Under the pieces are notes generated by a model that saw only the letters and a list, made by a program, of their open reading frames with translations, searched no databases and was not told the DNA's origin. The position numbers were made by a program, and so were the translations under genes. Positions 36,961-48,300 of a stretch of DNA of 64,000 bases are shown piece after piece. How positions within the stretch are numbered: the first letter of the stretch is position 1; the number at the start of each line of letters is the position of its first letter. Location: positions 64,670,367-64,734,366 of the forward strand of contig CM060173.1 of the NCBI GenBank assembly GCA_030549775.1, given 5' to 3'. The stretch comes from Tamarix chinensis. Lineage: Eukaryota; Streptophyta; Magnoliopsida; Caryophyllales; Tamaricaceae.

Positions 36961-37659
36961 ATAGAAATTTATTGTGTTGATGGGTGTGAGTTAAGTGCTG
37001 TTATGTAGGCCTAATTTATAATTGGTTAAATCCTTGAATAAAAATATTAATCAATTAAAGTGAAAGATCTTGAGTTGGGACTTGTATCACTCGGGATAAC
37101 ATTCCGGTGTTTTTCTATTCTATGATCCCGGGTGCCTTACGAGGTCCGAAGAGGCCCTCTTCTACTGTATAGGTGTCTTGATATATTTTATCCCTATAGG
37201 AGGTATGCATACTTAAGTGATTAGGTGTCCTATTTATTGGTGGTCTGGTTATGTTTCTAGGTGGACCAGCTAGGGCTAGTACCGTTCCAGTACTAGATTA
37301 ATTGTTACGATCTCTTTGAGTCTCCGTCCTCAAGATAATATAAACAAATGGTGGTGATCACAATAAAGGAATATAATAATAAATTATTCTCGCTCACTCA
37401 TAGGCTTTATATTTATTTTTCCTATGCATGCCTCTTGGTTGTCTCCATTACATTAGTGATACTATATGATACATGTTTATACCCAATTATCATGCAATCT
37501 ATTATTAAAATCGCATATGGGCCTTATGTGCAGAATGATACGTTTTAGGGTAATGTGTGTTACTTAGCATGTGATCGTGATTTTCTTACACGCTTGTACC
37601 TTATGTATTCTCATGTCTAGTCATGTATTATGAGCATGAGTATGTGACCCCATGTTGTA

Positions 37660-37860
37660 TTGTATGTATCATATGTATAATCAAGCATAAGTTATTATAT
37701 GAGTAAAATGGTATATGTATTGCATGTATAAATTAAGCATAATTTATTATACGAGTAGAATAGTGTATGTATCCCATGTGTAATTGAGCATGAGTTATTG
37801 TATGAGTGGAATGGAATATGTATCACATGTATAATTAAGCATGAGTATTGTAAGCTAAAG
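37660..37860 (+). repeat. About 51-bp tandem repeat, four copies, in the level-3 LTR
   Basis: Units begin ATGTAT at about 37664, 37715, 37766 and 37817, each followed by CATGTATAAT-type text and TTAAGCAT or TTGAGCAT. They are imperfect. Confidence 0.75.
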
Positions 37861-38904
37861 ATTGTCATGTCTAATGTCTTCCTTATTTCCTTCTATGAGT
37901 GAGGTAGTCGTGATTTACTCAGTACTGGACCCGTACTAATACTACCTTGGTTGAATGGATCCTGTAATGATCCACTGATGATGGGGAGTAGACCTCTTAT
38001 TCAGGTTTGAGATCGAATATTGTTTTTAGGTTGAAGGCTTGGCTTGAGAGAGTAGGCAATCCGTAGTTTGATCCTTCGGAATTTGTCCTTATTTATCTGT
38101 ATTTATTTATTAAAGTTTTCAAATGTTGTATTAAAATTCAAGAGAGTTGTAATTGAATTTTAATTTCCCAGTACTCTGATAAGCTTTTAAAATTTAGATT
38201 TCTTTCACAAGTTCTGCTGATTTATTCGGCAATGATTTTATTCAGTGAAATTGTTCACTTGACATCTGTCTGTAGATATTTCCTTGTGGGAGTTTGTCCT
38301 CACAGCATAGATGTTGGTTGAATTTTGTTGGACAAGTTTTAGCCTTACATCTAGTATGAGATAGATAGTAGACATTTATCTTGTGTTAGGTGTCACGGTA
38401 ACATTCCTCAAATTGTGTTTTAGCTTCCGCATTATTCTTTTAAACAAAAATTTTTCAAGAGTAAAATTTGAGGGTGTTACAATATATCACATGATAGCTT
38501 ATTGGGGTTTTTTATGTATAAATTATATTAATTATATTTGTTACATTGTAATTACTTGCATGGAAGTGTTAGCATAAATTTGGTGAAATGGAGCATGTTA
38601 ACCTGTATAAATTAGTATTGGGTACGAAGTATGCTAAAATAATTTTAATACCAAAAATAAAGTATATATGTCCTGTGTAACCAAATGTGATAGGTTGAGC
38701 ATATTTAAGTGTATTTTATCATAAGTATTATCATTGTGTGCCATAAGAGAAATTCAGTCATTTTTAGTATATCCTGATATTTACTCCTATAAGGTTGTCT
38801 AGTATGCCTTAATTATTTTTAAGTATGTCAATATGTGGTTTGGAGTTGTAGAAACGCATGTTAATGCTTTACATGCTAAACCATGTGTAAAGATACATGC
38901 CGTG

Positions 38905-38980
38905 GTTAAGTATTTATACATACATACATACACGCATGCATTCATGTGTGTGTGTATGTGTGTGTGTGTGTGTGTGGTTA
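38905..38980. repeat. (CATA)n and (TG)n microsatellite
   Basis: Four CATA units followed by two TG runs, inside the right part of the level-2 LTR. Confidence 0.85.
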
Positions 38981-39239
38981 TGAATTTTTATGATGATAGA
39001 ATGTATTAGAGATTGAAAAATCATTCATATTGGGACTCGAAAGATTTTGGTGGAAAAATGAGTACTCTAGTTATCTTAAGGGTATTTTGGTTAATATGGA
39101 TTGAAAGCAAAATTTTGGGTATTTTAATGTGATAAGTAGCCTAAAATAGGTTAAGTATATTGTGTGGAAAGTATGGAGTAAATATGAATAGTCTAAAGCC
39201 AATATATAAGGAAAGCAGTTTTAATTGGAAGTACCAATA

Positions 39240-39780
39240 GTAGGGGCGAAATTATTATCACCTGTAGGAATTATTTTAGTTTGACATTGATTTCTAGATA
39301 TAGTAGTTATATTCATATTTTATGAATTCATATTAAATTTGGGAGTCATATAGGTCTCATGGAAAAAGCTATGATTGATTTGTGAAATTTGGATTTTGTA
39401 GGAAAGGTGAATAATAACCTAAGGGTAGATTATTATCATATGTGTAAAATGTGGGAGTTGGATTTTTTTCTATGATGTCAATAATAATATTTTGGCAATG
39501 TATATTAAATTTGGTGTTTATATGAATTTTATGGGAAGAGTTATGATTAAGTTGTGGAATTATAGTTTTGTGGGAAAATGTAAATAGTAATCTTAAAGGC
39601 AAGCTATTATTGCATGCAAAATAGGTTGGAGTTAAAAATTAATTTTTGGGTATGTTTTCAATAATAATATTTTAAGGATGTTTATTGAATTTAGTGATAA
39701 AATGAGTACCATGGGAGAAATTATGCTAGACTTATGAAATTAGGGTTTTCTAGGAGGGTGTGGCATTTTCCTTAGAAAAG
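39240..39780 (+). repeat. About 175-bp tandem repeat, three copies, in the level-2 LTR
   Basis: Equivalent phrases GGAAAAAGCTATGATTGA, GGGAAGAGTTATGATTAAG and GGGAGAAATTATGCTAGAC occur at about 39361, 39535 and 39711. Each is followed by a GAATT/GAAAT phrase and a glycine-type TTTTGTGGGAAA segment. Copies have diverged. Confidence 0.7.
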
Positions 39781-39944
39781 TGTACCAATATTCAAATTAG
39801 TTGTGTTGTATGTGTTTCAAATGATTATGTTAATATATATTATATGCATTGCATGTCAATATGTGTGTATGTATGAGGACCTTAAGAAATACCACCTTGA
39901 ATAATATAATCACTTAAAGAGAATGATTATGCGAGTCGGGGTCG

Positions 39945-40470
39945 AGATGTTGGGTCTGTTCCATTGGACGATAATAGTGGATTGGATGTATTTTTCTTGA
40001 GAGGTACTTTAGACCATTCCATTGGTTTAAGAATAGTGGTTAGGTGTAGTTTTTCTGAAGAAATATTGGATTCGTTCCATTAGATAATAATAGTGGCTTA
40101 AGTATATTGTCCCTAAGATGTGCTTTAGACCATTCCACTAATTAAGAATAGTGGGGCTCCCACGCTCAACATATAAAATGATCTTGAGATAAATAATAAT
40201 GAATAAGACATCAATCTTTTAAAGTGAGAGATTACATGAGTTAAGACCAAGATATTGGGTTCGTTCCATTGAACGATAATAGTGGATTCGGTATATATTT
40301 CCCTGAGAGGTGTTTCATACTGTTTCACCAGTTTAAAATAGTGATCAAGTGCCCTTTGCCTTAAGAGGTGTTGGGTCCATTCTACCGTATGATAATAGTA
40401 GCTCAGGTATGTTATCCTTAAGAGATGTTTCCTATAGTTCCACTGATTTAAGAGTAGTGGAATCCATGAA
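39945..40470 (+). repeat. Tandem CCATT..AATAGTGG block in the level-2 LTR
   Basis: Repeats of about 60 bp, each with GTTCCATT or CATTCCA followed by AATAGTGG. They are interrupted at about 40165-40250 by a non-repeat spacer. The same motif on the opposite strand occurs at 28030-28400 and 7430-7750, in LTRs lying in the other orientation. Confidence 0.75.
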
Positions 40471-41481
40471 CTCAACGAAAATAAATAAAAAATGGAAATA
40501 ATTATTGTTGAATCACAATGATTATTAGATTGGTCAGTAGTAGCCTTTGTACCCACCTTTGGTTCGTTAGTAGCCTTTATATATGCCTACTTTTGGTTCG
40601 ATTGTAGCATTCTTGTCTACCTGTGGTTTAGTAGTAACATTTGTGAATACCTATGTTTGGTATTGTACCTTTGAGTCCTACTGGTAGTATTATGGATTTT
40701 ATTGGTCTTGTGACTTTGAGCCCTACTTGTGGTATTATGGATATTATTGGTTAGATATTGAAGTATAAGATATGTTGTGAATGGTTATTGTGGTGAGATT
40801 GATTATAATCATTATTTCAGATAACATATCTAGTATACTTGGTTAGTAAGTTTTATTGTGTTCTAAATGAAAGAATATGAGCAGTATATTGTTTTGGTAA
40901 TATTTGTTTATATAATATGATTATTATATTTTAATCATCTTATATATATATCAATGTTTATGCCATATGTTGTCATGATGCCTTTCATATGTTCCATATG
41001 GGCTTTTCATGTTAGTTTTATATAATGGGTTACTCGGTATCATTATGCTAAAGAGTTCCTTTTTATAGGCTCCTGCATATTTAATGGGTAGTTAGTTTAG
41101 CTTTCAAGATCAATTAAAGGCTAGTATCTAGGTTAAAAGTTTAGGGTTATCAAGTGTTTTACCTGGTATCTTTCGATCTGAATGATTTTGTATTCTTACT
41201 TTCTTATTTATTTCTTTTCATTGAATTCTGTAACCACTAATAGTTGGTTCTATTTGGGTGATATTAATTTGCTTTGGCCCTCTCTACTCTGATTTTATAA
41301 TTGTGTTATTAAATTAAATTGAGTAATATTTTTTAACCTTATCACTTGATATAAGAATGGTAAAGGAAAACCGAACTTGTACTAAGTGTAGCGGTAACAC
41401 CCCATGTTTATTGTTTAGCTCTTAAAATTATTTATTTAAAAAAAAATTTCTAGTTCAAAATTTTGACGGTGTTACAAAACT

Positions 41482-42200
41482 AATTAAAATGTTCAAATAC
41501 AGGCAAAATGGTTTTTGTAGAAGTTGAACCCATAGCCTGTTTACTCAAACTAGTTAATCAATTTCAAGAATTGATTAATGGGATTGAGGAAAATAATCAT
41601 AGGGTTCAACCAGAGATAAAAAAACATTTTTTATAGGATTGAAGATCCACAGGAACAAGTTGATTAATTAAAAGTGTTTTTAAAGGTTTACAGTTCTAGT
41701 TTTGAAAAACAAAAACTAGTTGATTGGTTGTGAAACCAGTTGATTAGCTTTTATTGGAACCAACCACTTGAACAATATTTCATATTTAAAAACAATAAGA
41801 ATTCATATCAAATAAATTATAAAGAAGATTTTAAAGCATCCCAAGAGATTAAAATTAAAAGTGTTAGTGATCATATAGCCTTACAAGATAACCTAAGACT
41901 TAAGTATAAATCTTGAGGTCTTGAGTCTTAGTATCTTGATGTAGTCTTCTCTTATGCTTTGAAAATTAATTTTTCTTTTAAATGTTGCATTTGAAAGAAG
42001 AATTGGTTAAGTGCACTTTGAAGTTTTAGTTTTTTTTTTCTAAGCCAGTTTGCTTAAAGGTTGATTTGGATAAGTGTCGTTTGACATCCTTGTAATCAAT
42101 ATAGTTCATGCACTCTTAAATAATCAAGTTATCCATTAAGCATATTTGTTATCATCAAAACAAGGATCAAGGCATTGATTGACCTAGGAGATTAACAAGG
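41482..42200. repeat. Copia (Sirevirus-like?) LTR remnant, right piece
   Basis: Continuation of the host sequence at 22304-22824 after the nested LTRs, with phrases such as AACTAGTTGATTGG and TTGTTATCATCAAAAC. No protein domains. Confidence 0.4.
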
Positions 42201-43130
42201 TTATCATGGATGGAAACAAAATCAAAAAGAAAGTCTGTAGATACTCAAGGTACATGAAGATTACCTCCATAACTATTGTTCAAGACTATACACCAAAGAA
42301 TCGCCACTCTTTGTGCTTTAGAATGATCATAAGCTTAAGATATGAATCTTATTTCATTATGGATAAGTGAATTCTAGCAAAGATATTGCATCAAAAAGGT
42401 GTATGAAGATATTAGACCCCAAAAATCATAAAGTAGAATGGAAACATACAATATGGGACATGCTTGTGTGCCAAGGTATAAATTAATTATATGGTCAATG
42501 TGTCATCGAGCTTTGACTATAAAAGAGAAAATGAATAAATGTAGATTCCTTATGATAGTTGTGTAGTTTATCAAGACATTTTAAAGATCAAAACCACATT
42601 TTTGTACACTATGTTATGGCTTATAAGTGTTAGAGGGAGTTGTTCAACTAGATGAGGTTGTTTCTCATTCCAATAGGCTAGACTCATATGCATAGGATTC
42701 TTTTGGTTTCTAAAAGACATAGGGACTAGGAAGCCTACTTCGCATGGCAGCAACAAAAACTCTACATAGATTGTGGGTAAATTGAAACCGCAATATTTTT
42801 TAGTCTAAAACTACCATCTCTAGAGTGTTAGTAAGGAAAGTAGTAAAGGATTGATTTATGTGTATACGAGAATGTTTATATAGCAGAAAGTAAAAGGAGA
42901 TTTTAGCAAGTTTTGATAAGTTTCCAACATAAGTCTATTAAGCTGAGTAACCCATGTACATTTTATGCTACACTTTGGTATTAAAAAAACATCAATTTCA
43001 AGAAAAACTCAAACAAATTGAATATCTAATTCAACAAATACATATATACACCTATATATTAAAAATTATATGTATATTCAGTAAGCAGATCCTCATTCTA
43101 GTCATTCACTTCCAATTTGAGGTGCAAATG
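42201..43130. other. AT-rich sequence, nothing recognised
   Basis: No domain, RNA gene or repeat unit was recognised. Short open frames (for example 42571-42756 and 42954-43145) have no coding character. Confidence 0.5.
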
Positions 43131-44285
43131 AGTCATGTAGGCTAGATTTAAGTTGAGTCATTTTAGGTTGAGATAAAAATCATATTTATTTTACATTCAA
43201 GTCTGGTACGAATTAGACCAAGTATACTTTAAGTTTGGGCTTAATTTAAGTCGTGATTATTATAATTTAGTCCAACTCGGGTCAGGTAAATATTGGTTCG
43301 AGTCAAGGTTTGACCCATCATATTTATTTGGATTAGGTTTGATTCGAACATATAAAATTCAGGCCAGATCAAATTTGAATCAGGTTTATAAATTCTGAAT
43401 TTGATCAGGTTTGGTTCATATTCATATAGACATAAGTTGCTATTAATTTATTATAAAAATAAGTTAAATTCTATAATTTATTATTATTGGTGTTCTAACT
43501 ATAATAATTATTATTATAATACAAGTAATAATAACAAATTAGTATTATTATAATTATTATTATAAATATGTTTATAACTATTATGATAAATATAAATATC
43601 ATTGTTGTTATTATTGTTATAATAATTATAATTATCATACAAACTCTAAGATTATAGGTATTATTATGAGAAACATATATTTTGTAGTTATAATAATATA
43701 TTTATTATAATAATTATTATTATATTTATAATTATATTTTTTTATGATGATGGCAATTACTATGATTGAATCTAAGCAATGTTAATCTAATAGGAAAATA
43801 AAGCAAGAAGAATAAAATGTTATTATTTTAATGTTATTTGTTGTTGTATGGATTGAGTATCATATTTTTTTTATGCACAATTTTATTAATAACATAGTAT
43901 ATTGATGTTTACACAAGAATTTATATCAAGTAAAATATTTTCTTTGCGGATTAAATTTAATATTCAAGTGAATCAAGTTTGAATTTGCATATAGATATGA
44001 GTCAAATTATTTTCAAATCATTTTGGATTAGAACAATTTTGATACATATCATTATTAAATTTATATCTAGGTATGAATCAAGTTCCTTTTTAATAGAATT
44101 ATTTTAGGTTGATTCGGTATTAGTTAGGAGTATTATTAGATCAGCTAACTTTGGATTAATTTTTAGATCAATTCGGATTATTTAAAATTTTAGGTTAAGA
44201 TTAAGTTTATTTTTTAAGGTCAAAATTAGATTTAAGTTATTCAAATTAGGTTATTCGAGTCGGATCAGCTTCATTGCATCTGTTC
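43115..44285. repeat. Very AT-rich repeat with loosely inverted ends, possible non-autonomous element
   Basis: The left end GGTGCAAATGAG and the reverse complement of the right end GATGCAATGAAG resemble each other. Both ends carry GTCAGGTTT/GGATTAGG-type phrases, with a TAATTATTATTATAA core at 43440-43740. No target duplication was found and no protein is encoded, so the identity is uncertain. Confidence 0.35.
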
Positions 44286-44289
44286 CTGA

Positions 44290-45399
44290 TATTTCTTCTA
44301 GGATGACAACATGAAAATGGGAGCTTGTTTGTTTATATCTTGTAATCGCACAATAGGAAAATATACATATGTAGACGTTTCAACAAACTTTGGTTTGCTA
44401 TGTTGACCTTCTTCCAATCACGTAAAGTCAACTGTTTTAAGTTACTACTAAAACGCTTGAATGATCCTTCAACTGATGTCACATGAGGATCTTCAGATGC
44501 GAATATATGAGGCAGGTCAAAATCACTGCTGTTGCAAGAGGTGACATTCTCAAAGGTGCGCCTTTTGTCATCTCATTAGCTATAATATTAAGAGAGGCGA
44601 CCAATAATAGACAGATGAAAATAAAATGATGAGTAAAATTACAAAGACCAACTGCTCAGGGGCCAATCCTGCTAAAATCATAGCAAGGGTATGTGTTTGC
44701 CCTTTTAGATCAGATCAGGTATATATATATTTCAAATAATAACACTAATAAAAAAAATCATAAGAAGTTAAAACTCTATCTTGCTCAGAACATATCAACC
44801 AAATTGGGAGAGACAAATAACTCTAAAAAAAGATAGAGATGGTTAGTTAGAGCATAGTGCACACAATCTACGGTGGGCCGGTAGCTCAACACATTTCTTC
44901 TATGTTTAAAAAACAGTTGGTCAGGTAGGCAAACTACGTAGTGTGACTGTAGCATCTTGCTTCTACTTTGTACCGAGGCTTACGCATGTCGTTTGTATCC
45001 ATAATAAACATATTTTATACCGATGATAAGCACCTTGTGACATTGACAAAAGACAAAATGTTGATGCAGAAATATCTTACCTGCTCCAACCAAGTGAAGG
45101 AGTAGGTATCTTATTTTAGCTCTAGCAAAAACACACGGACAGATTTTATTCTTTACATACTCTGAAATTGTGAATGCTGTCCTTGTTACCAGCTCTTCTG
45201 GTTCCTGATAACATGTGGCTCATCCGACAATTACAGTGTAGGAATATATACCTTATTTGAAACATGAACAACAATATTCATACTGTATCTTATTTCATAC
45301 ATTTTTTTTTTTACTTCGTTATTTCGTGCATTTGAAAGATACCATAAGTGGTCATGGAAGGGCATGTGTAGTTTATGATTTTGCCGGAATATCACAAAG
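44290..45399 (-). other. 3' flank of the isocitrate dehydrogenase gene
   Basis: Downstream of the stop codon on the minus strand. It should include the 3' untranslated region; an AATAAAAT signal on the minus strand near 45148 is a candidate polyadenylation signal. The open frame 45257-45505 on the plus strand is the antisense of the last exon. Confidence 0.45.
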
Positions 45400-48300
45400 T
45401 CACAACATCGCTCTTACATCAAGCCTTGCTCGCAGCTCCCCTGCCACAGCATCCACGAACTCCTCAGTATTCAAATACTGTGACCTGTTAACACTGCAGC
45501 AATAAGGTCGATCATAAGTCTTAGAGGGCATATGTAGCTGAAGAGAATACAATACATGTCCAGACTAATCAATGAAGATACGTACTTGGACCCATGAATA
45601 AGAAGAGCCAGATCTTTGGTCATCTTTCCCGATTCAACTGTCCCAATGCATGCAGCTTCAAGTTTCTCGGAAAAATTCAAGAGTTTGGCATTGCCATCCA
45701 ACTTTGCCCTGATAACATAAACAAGTTTATCTACCAAATATTGCCTTGAAGAGTTGTACCCTCCACAGGAAAGGAAGGAAAATGCAGGGGACATCCCCTA
45801 CCTGTGAGCAAGGCCCCGTGACCACGCAAATATTGATGCTATACTATTTGTGCTGGTTTCACCTCCTTTTTGATGGACACGGAAATGACGGGTAACTGTG
45901 CCATGGGCTGCTTCAGCTTCAATTGTCCTTCCATCAGGGCAAACCTAAAACCAACGTCCAGGATAACTTAAAATCTGCACAGAATTTGGAAATTGGTGCA
46001 ACAACATTACCATCTAATACCAACCAGAACAGATGTCATCAACCCAAGTGATCCAAATCCTGCAACAATTTAAAAAGAAGCCGCTTTAATGTAATAGTCA
46101 GTAAAGCGCAGTCTGTTCATAATATTGCAACCTTTACTATCCTCAGCTTTGACAACATGAACATGTATATTGGGAAGCTTAGTGTTGCCCAACAGCAGAT
46201 ACAAACCTTGGGCCAAGAAATCACTTTGCACATCCCCATCATAATTCTTGCATGACCAAACATAGCCTCCCTCACTCTTTAGAGCATATGCAACCATGTC
46301 ATCTATCAGGCGGTGCTCATACCTGCCGATCAGAAAACATCAGATGTAACTAACCATTGACCAACCAAAACACAAGGCTTTATTTATTAACAAAAAAGAA
46401 TCTAACCATATTCCAGCAGCCTCAAACATAGCTTTCCATTTCGTTTCATAAACTTCTTGGAATATATCTTTGAATCTTCAAGCGAGAAGGTATCAAACCA
46501 ACGTTCAACATAAACAATTACATGGAAAAGCAAAAAATTAAAGCAGATTGAAGCAAGACCTTCCATCATATTTCTTTAAAATGGTATTTTTGGTGGTGAG
46601 ATACAGCGGCCACCTCTTCTGATAGGCAGTACTCATTGAAGCTTCTGCAAATGCATAAATAGACTTTTCCATGCCCCCAATGGAAGGAAGAGAGAGAGAG
46701 ATAAGTGCATTGTATAAAGCAGTTAATGGTAAGCAAATTTTGGATAGGGAAATCACACCTCATCAGTGTTGTACATGGACAGAGCAACTCCTCCTGAGTC
46801 TTTAAATTTGAAAACCTCCAATTCTGTCTTATCCTCCTCCCCATCAGATACTGCATGCATTATAAAATCACTCCATACAATAACCAGCAGATCAATTAGG
46901 ATATTTAGAAAAGTGTGAATAGCACAGAATTTTAGACTACAAGCATTGAGTTCCAATCTTGCCACGTTTACATAAAGTAGCAAAAATCTTAGCAAAGGCA
47001 GGAATTTACCAAACACCATTTTCAGAGTTCCAGCTCCTTGAATAACCATGTCAGTGGCACGATACTGATCCCCAAATGCATGTCTCCCTATGCATATTGG
47101 CTTAGTCCATCCTAAATGAAACATTTGTGGCTATAAGTAACACCCCATCACTAAGTAGTACCTAAACTATATAGAAACATACTCTATATACCAGGAATGA
47201 GGCGTGGAACATTTCTGCAAATAATCGGTTCTCTAAAGACTGTGCCTGAAGCAGAGTGGAAATACAAGAATTTTGTTCAATACCATTTCTCACAGTACAA
47301 GACAATTTTTCATTTAAATGCAACACTTTACACTTAAATGCATTTATTTGCTATAATAATCTGGGAGAAGGGAAAATGTTAGTAAAAATGTAGCTCGACC
47401 ATTCAAAATGTTCCTGATTGTTCCATTTGGACTCTTCCACATATTCTTCAAATTATACTCCTTAACACGTCCTTCATCTGTCAGCCATAAAAAAAAAATA
47501 AATGAAAATCTCTCGATCAGAAGATAGAATGTCATACTATTGAAATAAACAACTTGGTTTTCAGTCACAAAGCAAATACCTGGTGTTATTGTTGCACATT
47601 TGATTGCAACATTATACCTGAGATAACAACGACAATGACAATGTCATGGAACAGCAGCCAAAGATGGAAAACAATCATACAAATAAAATCAACAGATATA
47701 CAAGCATAATAAGCTTTTGGTGTGAACATCTGATTCCAGAGACAGCCCTCCTCAGACCCAAAGTATGAAATGCCCATGTGCACTCTCATGATTTTAATTT
47801 AACTGAAATTATGGCGAATCTGAACATACTCTAGCAAGACATGATAAAAAAAGCTATCAAGTTAGACAACATCCATCACCACTTTATTCATTCAGATGGC
47901 TGATTGCCAAAAAAATAAATATTAAGAGGCATGCAACTTAAGGATGAATTTCAACGGAGGTTGGGCTTATCTATCTGATATTGCAAACAATTTATTGTCC
48001 CTTTGGTCCAGGTAAGAAAAATTAACTATTGCCGAAAGAACCAAACGTACTGAAGAGTAAGAAAATATGCAAGAATAAGTAAATGAAGCTTTCACAATAT
48101 AGCAATTGAAAACTGACAAACACCAAATAAAAACTTCTGAGCTGAATGCAGCACATAGGAAGACTTACAAATACCAAGTAAACCAGAAATACACACCACA
48201 GAAATAGGTTAAAAAAAAAAAAATAGTATACCACAAAACTAAACATACTTGAGAGTAGCTTCTGCACTTTCAGTTGTAACTCTATCGTTGGTGGCATCAC

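Larger units (their letters stand above)
24565..38481 (+). mobile_element. Solo LTR, level 3 of the nest (4.62 kb after removing the insert)
   Basis: It begins TGTAATACCCC at 24565 and ends GGGTGTTACA at 38481, flanked by the perfect duplication ATATA (24560-24564 and 38482-38486). Own sequence: 24565-27293 and 36591-38481. It contains a CT-rich tract at 25195-25300 followed by a CpG-containing GC-rich block to about 25560, then long AT-rich sequence, a 51-bp repeat array, and the 85-bp hairpin-like end (38397-38481). ATATA is low complexity, so the duplication alone is weaker evidence here, but the termini agree with it. Confidence 0.87.
22825..41476 (+). mobile_element. Solo LTR, level 2 of the nest (4.73 kb after removing the insert)
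   Basis: It begins TATAACACCCC at 22825 (TG mutated to TA) and ends GGTGTTACA at 41476. The perfect target duplication AAACT flanks it (22820-22824 and 41477-41481). Its own sequence is 22825-24564 and 38487-41476; everything between is a later insertion. Left part: AT-rich start, then a CT-rich promoter-like tract (23089-24320). Right part: tandem repeats, then the 84-bp hairpin-like end (41393-41476). No internal region remains, which fits LTR-LTR recombination. Open frames at 23089-24430 are artefacts of the CT tract. Confidence 0.9.
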
